Source of the DNA: Elusimicrobiales bacterium
GTDB lineage: Bacteria > Elusimicrobiota > Elusimicrobia > Elusimicrobiales > Elusimicrobiaceae
Assembly: GCA_028688475.1 (NCBI GenBank)
Contig: JAQTYB010000016.1
Span: forward strand, 1-33,074
Reading direction: 5' to 3'
DNA: 33,074 bases
The notes under the pieces were generated by a model. That model did not search any database and was not told where the DNA came from. It saw only the letters and a list, made by a program, of their open reading frames with translations. A program made the translations under genes and the position numbers. Below are positions 1 to 6,387 of this stretch, one piece after another (position 1 is the stretch's first letter; every line of letters starts with the position of its first letter).

Positions 1-320
1 TCGTATCCTTCCTTAAGCAACGGTTCCAGTTCATATCTCGCGCACATTTCGCCATGCCAGCCTTGCCAATATTTATCGGCTAACTTGCCCAAAAAGAGAA
101 CTCCAATAAATGCCGCTGTGCCGAGGATACCCCATGCCCACATTGCGATTGAGTTCTTATCAAGAAAAGCCGCCTGGTAGAAAAGTATCAACCCGACCAT
201 GAAAACTGCGCAAAGAAAACCCATCGCAAATAGTCGCTGCTTAATCTGCGACTGCAACGACTCGCCTGCGGAATGCAAAAAAGTAGTGGCGTAATAGGAT
301 TCTTTGCCTGCGTGATTCAT
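1..320 (-). CDS. Partial small membrane protein, C-terminus cut by window edge
   Basis: An open frame on the minus strand starts at ATG 320-318 and runs off the left edge, giving about 106 residues. The start is preceded by a G-rich Shine-Dalgarno (GGGGGGAATAA then ATG). The protein has a polar N-terminus (MNHAGKESYYATTF), then two hydrophobic segments, one around FAMGFLCAVFMVGLILFY and one around MWAWGILGTAAFIGVLFLG, followed by a charged tail containing YELEPLLKEGY. This fits a small inner-membrane protein with two TM helices. I do not recognise the family. It is divergent from the XRE regulator gene, with about 120 bp between them. It may belong to the host chromosome or to the left element. 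Confidence 0.6.
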   Translation of the reverse strand, partial: MNHAGKESYYATTFLHSAGESLQSQIKQRLFAMGFLCAVFMVGLILFYQAAFLDKNSIAMWAWGILGTAAFIGVLFLGKLADKYWQGWHGEMCARYELEPLLKEGY

Positions 321-442
321 TTATTCCCCCCGAGTCGGATGATATGGCTGAATAATCCTATAAAAACTACTAGACAATAGGCAAATAGTCATCTCTGCTA
401 TAAGGCCATAGAAGGTGCATAGAGTATCCTCTACAATTGCTT

Positions 443-802
443 ATGGCAATTATGGACAAGGATATTTATTCGTTTCTCTCGGCAAGGATAAAACAGGAAA
501 GACTCAAATCCGGCCTCACTATAGAACGTTTAGCGGAAAATGCCGGAATAAGCCCCAGCTTCCTTGCGTGCATCCTGATAAATAAGCGCAAACCTAGCCT
601 TGACACTATCGCCAAATTGGCTCAAGCGTTAAATATTCCCCTGCCTAAACTTTTTGAGGGCGCATCATCTGAAAATATTGATACGAATGAAAATCTGAAA
701 AATCAAATTTTTCACATGATAGCCTCAGTAAAACCCGCACATGGAAAAATCCTGCTGGCAACTATGCGGGAATTGTCAAAGAATCTGAGTAAAAATCCTT
801 AA
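443..802 (+). CDS. XRE-family helix-turn-helix transcriptional regulator
   Basis: A protein of about 119 aa whose N-terminal 65 residues form a Cro/CI-type HTH: IKQERLKSGLTIERLAENAGIS, then PSFLACILINKRKPSLDTIAKLAQALNIPLPKLFE. This pattern is standard for XRE regulators. The C-terminal 45 residues are charged and helical and probably serve in dimerisation; there is no peptidase domain. Candidate starts are TTG 437, ATG 443 and ATG 452, and none has a convincing Shine-Dalgarno, so the start is uncertain. It is the first gene of the left mobile element and divergent from the membrane protein, so it is probably the regulator of that element (inference). Confidence 0.8.
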   Translation: MAIMDKDIYSFLSARIKQERLKSGLTIERLAENAGISPSFLACILINKRKPSLDTIAKLAQALNIPLPKLFEGASSENIDTNENLKNQIFHMIASVKPAHGKILLATMRELSKNLSKNP

Positions 803-825
803 TTCCAAGTCATTCAACAGCTATC

Positions 826-2058
826 ATGCGCCTCGCGCCTAATCCGTTAAAAAAACGTTCATGGGTGCTGCATTATAAACGCAACTCTATTTTTGAGAAA
901 CAGCTTGGTTTGCGGTTCTCGGTCTTAAAACAGCTCTTATGGAAAGAAGCAAGTTCCGAAAGTTTCGCCGTTTTTTTCTTCCAATTGGCGGGTATTATCC
1001 CACATCATCCAGCGATGATATTTGCCCTTAGTCTTCAATGCCCCGACGACAAACAAGCTGAAAAGATGGTTATTGACTATCTGAAAGCGGTAAACCTTTT
1101 GTCCTATCTGGACCGCATCGGCAAATATGCCCCAAAAATAGTTTATTTCCAGCCGACTTGGACTGTACCTTGCGGGCATATTCATATTTTTGACCTTACG
1201 CAGAATGAGCTTAACCGCCTATTTTGGGAAGCTGACAAGAAACATGGCGCAGCAAAACGCTTGGGGGCTGTTTTGAGCGCCGATATCCCGTCTCAGATGA
1301 ATGAAAAACTCAGATGTAAAAAGCCGGAACTGCATCCCCATTACCAAAAGCTGCTGAAACTCAAGGAATGGCTTACGGTAGCTGCTATGGCGCAAACCCC
1401 CGGACATGCCGACGAAGTGAAACGCAAAATAGAGCGCTTGTTCACTCCTCGTTTTTGCGCCATTCTGCTTGGCAATGCCGAACATTTATCCGAGCAGATG
1501 AAGCAGGTTATACCGCAAAACTTTATTTTTGAATCCGAAAGCCGTAAAAGCTTGGCGCATAGCACCCAAGAAAAAGCCTTTCAAGCGTTGACCGTGAGCG
1601 ATTTAAGCCGAGACTGCAACAATACCATGCATTTGGCATTTCGCAAGAAGGAACTGGCCTATTATTCCAAGCTGCCTTTGCCGCAGAAAAATAAGAAGAC
1701 TTCACCGGATACCGTCCATGCCGCTTATAGCAGCTATAAGCACGCGATAAAAGAGGCTCGCATGATAACCTCAAAGTATCGCAATGAGGGCGTAGCTTAT
1801 GCTGCCTATTTTGAGAAGGCAAAGGAGCCAACCATTTCCGCCGCTGAATTTACCGAAATGTTTTCTTCCGATAAGCAAGCCTTGCGAACTCTGGCGTTAA
1901 ATTTCACTTCCGCAAAATTAAAAATTGGCAGGGCATATTGTGAAACGCTCCAAAAAGAAGGCAGTAAATCTGCCATGATAAACGCCCGTTGGAAAGATTA
2001 TTTTAACTCGTTGCTCTTGAAGATTCAGAAAGCAATAGTCTCTTCAACTCCAAAATAA
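826..2058 (+). CDS. Protein of unknown function with an HUH-like stretch
   Basis: A 410-aa protein I do not recognise as a named family. Residues 64-140 show a pattern resembling the rolling-circle Rep downstream: a hydrophobic strand (MIFALSLQCP), a helix, a strand ending in CGHIHIFDL (H118 and H120 separated by Ile, as in HUH nucleases), then an amphipathic helix. A YAAYFEKAK stretch at 325-333 loosely resembles the Y-x-x-Y-x-x-K motif III of Rep proteins but lies about 205 residues away, which is unusually far. The rest is helical and charged. There is no clear Shine-Dalgarno at ATG 826. It lies 23 bp after the XRE gene and is followed by an intrinsic terminator. HUH relationship is an inference only. 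Confidence 0.7.
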   Translation: MRLAPNPLKKRSWVLHYKRNSIFEKQLGLRFSVLKQLLWKEASSESFAVFFFQLAGIIPHHPAMIFALSLQCPDDKQAEKMVIDYLKAVNLLSYLDRIGKYAPKIVYFQPTWTVPCGHIHIFDLTQNELNRLFWEADKKHGAAKRLGAVLSADIPSQMNEKLRCKKPELHPHYQKLLKLKEWLTVAAMAQTPGHADEVKRKIERLFTPRFCAILLGNAEHLSEQMKQVIPQNFIFESESRKSLAHSTQEKAFQALTVSDLSRDCNNTMHLAFRKKELAYYSKLPLPQKNKKTSPDTVHAAYSSYKHAIKEARMITSKYRNEGVAYAAYFEKAKEPTISAAEFTEMFSSDKQALRTLALNFTSAKLKIGRAYCETLQKEGSKSAMINARWKDYFNSLLLKIQKAIVSSTPK

Positions 2059-2082
2059 CAATTTGCGATTTCCCGACGGTGT

Positions 2083-2122
2083 GGGGAGGGTAACAGAGCT
2101 GTTGCCCTCCCCCGCGTTTTTT
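2083..2122 (+). terminator. Rho-independent terminator after the 410-aa gene
   Basis: GGGGAGGG (2083-2090) pairs with CCCTCCCC (2105-2112). The stem continues inward through a T-G pair and AACA/TGTT around a short GAGC loop. It is followed by CGCG and then TTTTTT (2117-2122). This is a textbook intrinsic terminator 25 bp after the stop codon, and it separates the 826-2058 unit from the replication genes. Confidence 0.85.
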
Positions 2123-2146
2123 GATGACCGGCTCTAAACTATACGC

Positions 2147-2359
2147 ATGAGCTGGTCGAATGAACTTATACAGGAAACAATACGGGGGTGGCAGCCGCAC
2201 TATGCGGAGCCGCTCACGCGCCAGGATGCGGAGGAAATTCTTTCCAACGCGATAGGTTACATCCGCCTGCTCGAAAAATGGGATATAGAGGAAAAAACCG
2301 CTAATTCGGACTTAACAGAACAGACCGCGCAGATGACTGCACCGGCGGGTCCCCCCTGA
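2147..2359 (+). CDS. Small conserved protein of mobile elements, function unknown
   Basis: A 70-aa protein with the pattern LIQETIRGWQPHYAEPLT followed by RQDAEEILSNAIGYIRLLEKWD. The WQPxYxEPLTxxDAxEI signature is one I have seen in small proteins associated with integrative elements and serine recombinases, but no function is known to me. No Shine-Dalgarno is visible upstream of ATG 2147. The last codons and the stop lie inside the large GC hairpin at 2340-2377, so the hairpin could affect translation termination or mRNA stability. It sits between a terminator and the Rep gene. Confidence 0.6.
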   Translation: MSWSNELIQETIRGWQPHYAEPLTRQDAEEILSNAIGYIRLLEKWDIEEKTANSDLTEQTAQMTAPAGPP

Positions 2360-2377
2360 ACGGGGGGCCCGCCGGTG
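2340..2377. repeat. Very strong GC hairpin upstream of rep; candidate replication-origin structure
   Basis: CACCGGCGGG (2340-2349) pairs with CCCGCCGGTG (2368-2377). After a single bulged T (2350), CCCCCC (2351-2356) pairs with GGGGGG (2362-2367), leaving loop TGAAC (2357-2361). That is a 16-bp stem. No T-tract follows on the plus strand, so it is not a classical terminator. It lies 65 bp before the start of an HUH replication initiator, where a nick-site hairpin (double-strand origin) would be plausible. That role is inference. Confidence 0.75.
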
Positions 2378-2441
2378 CGCCGTTATGTGCGGCTGGGCTT
2401 GTTAATACTGCTATATCTCAACGCTCAGAGGAAGGGTCTAT

Positions 2442-3314
2442 ATGAAATCTCGCGATAGGGTCCATGATAAGCATTTCAAATGCAAGATGATTGTCCGTAA
2501 GTATGCACGGGATGTTCGCATCTCGTTCAAAGACCTGTGTTTGGGAAGGACAAGAGGAAACTCAGGCGGCAAGAGGGCAATCACAAAATTCTCTGAACGC
2601 TCTGCGCGTGAGTTGCGTTTTGAACTTCGCAATTCCTCCGCCCTTTGGAGAGCGATGATAACGATTACCTATCCTTCGGATTTTCCCTGTGATGGCGTGG
2701 TTGTGAAAGGGCATATCAATGCTTGGTGCCAGTTTCTGCGCCGTCGGGGTATCAAGTATTTCTGGATATTGGAATTTCAGAAAAGGGGCGCGCCGCATTT
2801 CCATTTTCTCACCTCGGAAGAGATAGACAAGTGGACTGTCTCTCAACGCTGGTATGAAATTGTCGGCTCCGGCGATGAAAAGCACCTGCGGGCTGGGACA
2901 CGCTGCGATACTGTGCGCAATGAGAACCAGCTATTCGGATACATGCTCAATTATCTGAAAAAACTAACCCAGAAGGTCGCGCCGAAAGACTTTGAGAATG
3001 TCGGCAGGTGGTGGGGTTGTTCACGGGACATCATGGATTTTACTTGCAGGATGTTCTCTGGCGACTTTAGGTCCATGACGGCTGAAATGCGCGATTACAG
3101 ACGGTGGTATAAACATCACCTAAAAGAATTCGGGATAAACTGGAAATGGAAAGGGGCGGGGTTTACCGCGCTGGACGGGTCGGCACCCTTAGCCACGCTT
3201 TACGCTTCCAACCACATCTTCAAGGACACGCCGAAGGTGGGCTACAAGCAAATTGACGGGCAAATAAAAAAAGTTGTTTGGACAAAAGGCAAGCCCGGAT
3301 TCAAAGTCTTATGA
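2442..3314 (+). CDS. HUH endonuclease, rolling-circle replication initiator (Rep)
   Basis: A 290-aa protein with the order of motifs of rolling-circle initiators: motif I MITITYPSD (72-80), the HUH motif GAPHFHFL (H119, H121) and motif III GYMLNYLKKLTQK with Tyr167, Tyr171 and a following Lys. Known members nick the origin, attach covalently to the 5-prime DNA end through Tyr and recruit a helicase. A basic N-terminus and a Trp/Lys-rich C-terminus flank the catalytic core. Its ATG has a purine-rich Shine-Dalgarno (GAGGAAGGG). The next gene starts within its stop codon (ATGA). A strong hairpin just upstream is a candidate target. The Rep fold assignment is good; plasmid-like replication of the element is inferred. 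Confidence 0.85.
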   Translation: MKSRDRVHDKHFKCKMIVRKYARDVRISFKDLCLGRTRGNSGGKRAITKFSERSARELRFELRNSSALWRAMITITYPSDFPCDGVVVKGHINAWCQFLRRRGIKYFWILEFQKRGAPHFHFLTSEEIDKWTVSQRWYEIVGSGDEKHLRAGTRCDTVRNENQLFGYMLNYLKKLTQKVAPKDFENVGRWWGCSRDIMDFTCRMFSGDFRSMTAEMRDYRRWYKHHLKEFGINWKWKGAGFTALDGSAPLATLYASNHIFKDTPKVGYKQIDGQIKKVVWTKGKPGFKVL

Positions 3315-3568
3315 AACCCAATGACCGCGCTTGCGACGCCGCCGTTATGCGAAGAACCCGTGTTGACAATCCTATGACACCGGAACAGGTTGCCTATGTT
3401 TGGGACCATATTTCCAAAGAGCAGGCGGCATGGCTTGAGAAAAAACCCTTCTGGCGGCAAGTGGCTATAGTCCATATCCTGTTTGAACGCTGGAAATATC
3501 ACGCCAAACTACATGCGAGTCGAGAGTTTAGGAGGTTGCCAGAGATTTTCAAGGATAGACCATCGTAG
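3311..3568 (+). CDS. Small protein translationally coupled to Rep
   Basis: An 85-aa protein beginning MKPNDRACDAAVMRRTRVDN; the ATG at 3311 overlaps the TGA of rep (ATGA). An upstream in-frame ATG at 3278 would add 11 residues but lies inside rep, so the overlap start is preferred. The rest is a soluble helical protein rich in Trp and Arg (EQVAYVWDHISKEQAAWLEK, RQVAIVHILFERWKYH). No known domain is recognised. Its tight coupling suggests an accessory role in replication or control of Rep, but nothing in the sequence proves this. Confidence 0.65.
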   Translation: MKPNDRACDAAVMRRTRVDNPMTPEQVAYVWDHISKEQAAWLEKKPFWRQVAIVHILFERWKYHAKLHASREFRRLPEIFKDRPS

Positions 3569-3571
3569 AGG

Positions 3572-3600
3572 TTGGGATATTTCGTATAAAGATGTATAAT
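3572..3600 (+). promoter_or_regulatory. Sigma70-type promoter giving a probably leaderless transcript
   Basis: TTGGGA (3572-3577), a 17-bp spacer, and a perfect TATAAT (3595-3600). The expected transcription start is about 3606-3608, directly at the ATG at 3609, and that ATG has no Shine-Dalgarno (GTTGCTAT upstream). Promoter spacing and missing RBS together suggest a leaderless mRNA for the MerR-like gene and the genes after it. Confidence 0.6.
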
Positions 3601-3608
3601 GTTGCTAT

Positions 3609-3809
3609 ATGGCAAAGCTTAAAATCAGCGACTATCTAACAGTGTCCGAGGCGGCTAAAATTTTAGGCGTCAATCCCATAACTTTGCGTCGATGGGACAA
3701 AGCCGGAAAACTCAAGGCTAATCGTAATCCGATTACCGACTATAGATTGTATTTAAAAAAAGACCTTGAAAAATTATTAGCGCATATTTCTACTGACAGG
3801 AGAGACTAA
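3609..3809 (+). CDS. MerR/excisionase-type winged-helix DNA-binding protein
   Basis: A 66-aa protein made almost entirely of a MerR-like HTH_17 domain: YLTVSEAAKILGVNPITLRR, then WDKAGKLKANRNPITDYRLYLKKDLEKLL. The recognition helix is TLRRWDKAGKL and the wing carries an Arg-rich strand. Such stand-alone domains act as excisionases (recombination directionality factors) or small repressors. It is the first gene of a unit that continues through the effector-like gene (3 bp gap) to the serine recombinase, so a directionality or control role for that recombinase is plausible. Confidence 0.75.
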   Translation: MAKLKISDYLTVSEAAKILGVNPITLRRWDKAGKLKANRNPITDYRLYLKKDLEKLLAHISTDRRD

Positions 3810-3812
3810 TTT

Positions 3813-4802
3813 ATGCCAGGTAAATGTCCTTTTTGTAATCAAGACGCTGAAAATATACCTGTTACAGGGTATCCTGCCACGACCTATACATGCAAATTCT
3901 GCGGCGAATTCACTCTTGCACGTAATGCTTATGACGACGAAGTATCACGAATGACAAAAGAACAAAAAATGCGAATTGCATCATTTACCAAAGCACGGAC
4001 TATTCGGGGACAAGAACCTATTTGGATATTTTCAAGGCAGGAATATTGCGATCCAGAGTTTAAAGTTTCCACTGCTGGATTGGATTCCATTTTCAGGGAA
4101 TTTCCGGCTGACGTATCAGATAGGCTGGACAGGATACTATTCAATTTGAATCGGTCAGCAAAATATTTTGGAGAAAAAATTTCCATTGATGTGGATAATG
4201 ACTTGCCATTGTTTTTTTCATCTAACGTGGAAGAATTGTTGTTTATCTGCAAGTCGCTTCAGGAACAGGGGCTCATTGAACAGCATTTTAAGGTAAGCCG
4301 ACCTGTTCAGGATGACACCGTTATTATTTCAGGAGACATAGCAATACACATCACGGCATCCGGCTTAAATCATATATCCGAATTGGAACGGGCCAATAGC
4401 GGTAATTTGAGCAACCAAGGGTTTGTCGCAATGGCATTCATTTCTAAGAAATACGACTTGAAATCGGCATTTGAGCAGGGTATTAAATTGGCGTTTGAAG
4501 ATTGTAACTATAAAGCGTTTCGCACAGATTACCATGAGCACAATGATGTCATTGATGACGTTATGATAAGCGAAATACGCAAAAGCAAATTTATGGTTGC
4601 GGACTTGACAGAACATCGCAATGGGGTTTATTTTGAAGCCGGTATGATGTATGGACTAGGGCGAGAAGTTATTTACACCGTCCATGACACCGACGCCGAT
4701 AATACTCATTTTGATTTGGCACATAGGAACCAAGTCCGCTGGAAAACACCTGCTGATTTAAGGGAAAAGCTTGCGAATCGTATTAAGGCGACTATTATAT
4801 GA
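3813..4802 (+). CDS. Zinc-ribbon protein with nucleoside-deoxyribosyltransferase/TIR-like C-terminal domain; candidate defence effector
   Basis: A 329-aa protein. Residues 5-30 form a zinc ribbon (C5, C8, C27, C30). The middle (about 40-195) looks like a winged-helix or helical sensor region. Residues 203-310 match the Rossmann-like NDT/TIR-like fold: QGFVAMAFISKKYD, then IDDVMISEIRKSKFMVADLT and GVYFEAGMMYGLGREVIYT, with a likely catalytic Glu275 and conserved Asp264. Related domains occur in bacterial immune effectors that cleave nucleotides or NAD (known for retron and TIR systems). The gene is clearly AT-richer than the phage. It starts 3 bp after the MerR-like gene with RBS GGAGAG, and its stop overlaps the recombinase start. 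Function is inferred, not shown. Confidence 0.75.
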   Translation: MPGKCPFCNQDAENIPVTGYPATTYTCKFCGEFTLARNAYDDEVSRMTKEQKMRIASFTKARTIRGQEPIWIFSRQEYCDPEFKVSTAGLDSIFREFPADVSDRLDRILFNLNRSAKYFGEKISIDVDNDLPLFFSSNVEELLFICKSLQEQGLIEQHFKVSRPVQDDTVIISGDIAIHITASGLNHISELERANSGNLSNQGFVAMAFISKKYDLKSAFEQGIKLAFEDCNYKAFRTDYHEHNDVIDDVMISEIRKSKFMVADLTEHRNGVYFEAGMMYGLGREVIYTVHDTDADNTHFDLAHRNQVRWKTPADLREKLANRIKATII

Positions 4803-6301
4803 CCAAAGTAATTGTTTACGTCCGAGTATCCAGTAAAGAACAGGCCGAGGAGGGGTTTTCCATTGAGGCCCAGCTAAAATTTTTGCGGCAATATGCGGCT
4901 GATAAAAATCTGGAAATTTCTAAAGAATTTGTGGAAGTGGAAAGCGCAAAACGGGCGGGGCGCACCGCTTTCAATGAAATGGTTTCATTTCTGCACCGGC
5001 AAAAACAGGTTAAAACAATCCTCTGCGAAAAAACAGACCGGCTTTATCGCAATTTTACCGACTATGTGGCTCTTGATATTGACCAGCAGGATTTAACAAT
5101 CATTTTGGCGAAAGAGAGCGAGACTTTAAACAAGGATTCCCGCTCGCATCAAAAGCTGGTTCATGGCCTTAAAGTCCTGCTCGCTAAAAATTATATAGAC
5201 AATCTGAAAGAGGAAACTTCCAAAGGTATGCTCGAAAAAGCGCGGCAGGGCGAATTTCCGCATAAAGCGCCGACAGGCTATACCAATAACTTGCAAACTC
5301 ACCGGATAGATATTGACCGTGAGAAAGCCACACTGATACGCAAGACCTTTGAAATGTACGCCTCCGGCAATCACTCGCTGGATGATATACGCGACATAAT
5401 GGCTAAAGAAGGTTTAACTACGCCGTCGGGCAAGAAGCTTGGCAAAAGCCGCATTGATTGGCTGCTCAAGAACCCGCTTTACTACGGATATTTCCGCTGG
5501 AATGGGGAACTTTATAAGGGTATCCACGAACCGATAATCAGCAAGGAGCTTTACGACAGGGTACAGGCGCAATTCGCCGGATTGAACCGCCCTAAATACC
5601 GCACTCATGATTTCGACTATGCCGGATTGCTGACCTGCTCCAAATGCGGTTGCGCAATAACTGCGGAGATAAAAAAGGGAAAGTACGTTTATTACCATTG
5701 CACGGGCGCAAAGGGCAATTGCGAGTCGGTATACGTCAATCAGGACAAGCTTGAAGAAAAGTTCGACAAGATAATCAAACGTATCACTATCTCGGACTCA
5801 AGGCTGGAATGGTTCAAACAAGGTCTTCTGGAAAGTCATCAGGATGAAAAGACCTACCACAACGCCACGCTGGAAAAGCTGGAAAAGGAATTGCACCAGT
5901 TACAGGATTGGACGGATAAGGCGTATCAGGATAAGCTCAAAGGCGTTATAACGCAGGAATACTGGCTCAAGGTATCCAACGACTGGTCTTCCCGACAGGC
6001 AACCATATTGGAAACCATTCAGCGGCACCAAAACGCCAACAGAAATTATTTTGGGACGGGAGTGCAGCTACTGGAACTGTCGAATAAGGCATATGACCTG
6101 TTTAAAGTTCGAAAGCCCCATGAAAAACGGGACCTGCTCAATAAGGTACTTTCGAACTGCAAATTGGACGGGGAAGAAGTTGATTTTACCTATAGAAAAC
6201 CCTTCGACATAATTGCCGAAGGGTTTAATCGTTCAAATTGGCGCCCTCAAGGGACGATACCGAGGGGCGGACCGTTGCCCGTCGGAGAGGCGGTTTTATA
6301 A
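4799..6301 (+). CDS. Large serine recombinase
   Basis: A 500-aa site-specific recombinase. The N-terminal resolvase domain shows VIVYVRVSSKEQAEEGFSIE with the catalytic Ser at 11 and Arg9. A recombinase domain follows (PTGYTNN ... LLKNPLYYGYF). Then comes a zinc ribbon starting near residue 280 (CSKCGCAI ... HCTGAKGNC), a long coiled-coil region (about 340-420) and the typical C-terminal motif KPFDIIAEG near the end. These enzymes integrate and excise elements at att sites without host factors. The ATG overlaps the effector stop (ATGA). About 18 residues after RSNW look atypical (Pro/Gly-rich), which may mean that the element end fused to chromosomal sequence there. Confidence 0.93.
   Translation: MTKVIVYVRVSSKEQAEEGFSIEAQLKFLRQYAADKNLEISKEFVEVESAKRAGRTAFNEMVSFLHRQKQVKTILCEKTDRLYRNFTDYVALDIDQQDLTIILAKESETLNKDSRSHQKLVHGLKVLLAKNYIDNLKEETSKGMLEKARQGEFPHKAPTGYTNNLQTHRIDIDREKATLIRKTFEMYASGNHSLDDIRDIMAKEGLTTPSGKKLGKSRIDWLLKNPLYYGYFRWNGELYKGIHEPIISKELYDRVQAQFAGLNRPKYRTHDFDYAGLLTCSKCGCAITAEIKKGKYVYYHCTGAKGNCESVYVNQDKLEEKFDKIIKRITISDSRLEWFKQGLLESHQDEKTYHNATLEKLEKELHQLQDWTDKAYQDKLKGVITQEYWLKVSNDWSSRQATILETIQRHQNANRNYFGTGVQLLELSNKAYDLFKVRKPHEKRDLLNKVLSNCKLDGEEVDFTYRKPFDIIAEGFNRSNWRPQGTIPRGGPLPVGEAVL
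6197..6226. repeat. Inverted repeat inside the recombinase 3-prime end
   Basis: AAACCCTTCG (6197-6206) and CGAAGGGTTT (6217-6226) form a perfect 10-bp inverted repeat around a 10-nt loop. It lies within the last codons of the conserved part of the serine recombinase (KPFDIIAEGF). It could be a recombinase binding site near an element end or an RNA hairpin; neither is proven. Confidence 0.6.
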
Positions 6302-6337
6302 CTCGCTCCGTCGTAAACGGTAGTGTATCATAATGGG

Positions 6338-6385
6338 TTTTAAGAACTCTTAAAATGCGAGGAGCGGAACAAAAAGCGGTACAAA
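6338..6385. other. Candidate attachment region next to int: palindrome plus paired direct repeats
   Basis: In the 86-bp gap between the convergent serine recombinase and tyrosine integrase lie the near-palindrome TTTTAAGAACTCTTAAAA (6338-6355, 8-bp arms around AC) and two 11-mers, AGCGGAACAAA (6363-6373) and AGCGGTACAAA (6375-6385), differing at one base and 12 bp apart. Repeats like these are common as integrase arm or core sites beside int. The palindrome could instead be a bidirectional terminator. The matching attR would lie outside the window. Confidence 0.4.
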
Positions 6386-6387
6386 CC

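Noticed and set aside
2340-2377. Reading the strong hairpin as a plain rho-independent terminator
   Set aside because: No T-tract follows on the plus strand, and a typical terminator already exists at 2083-2122.
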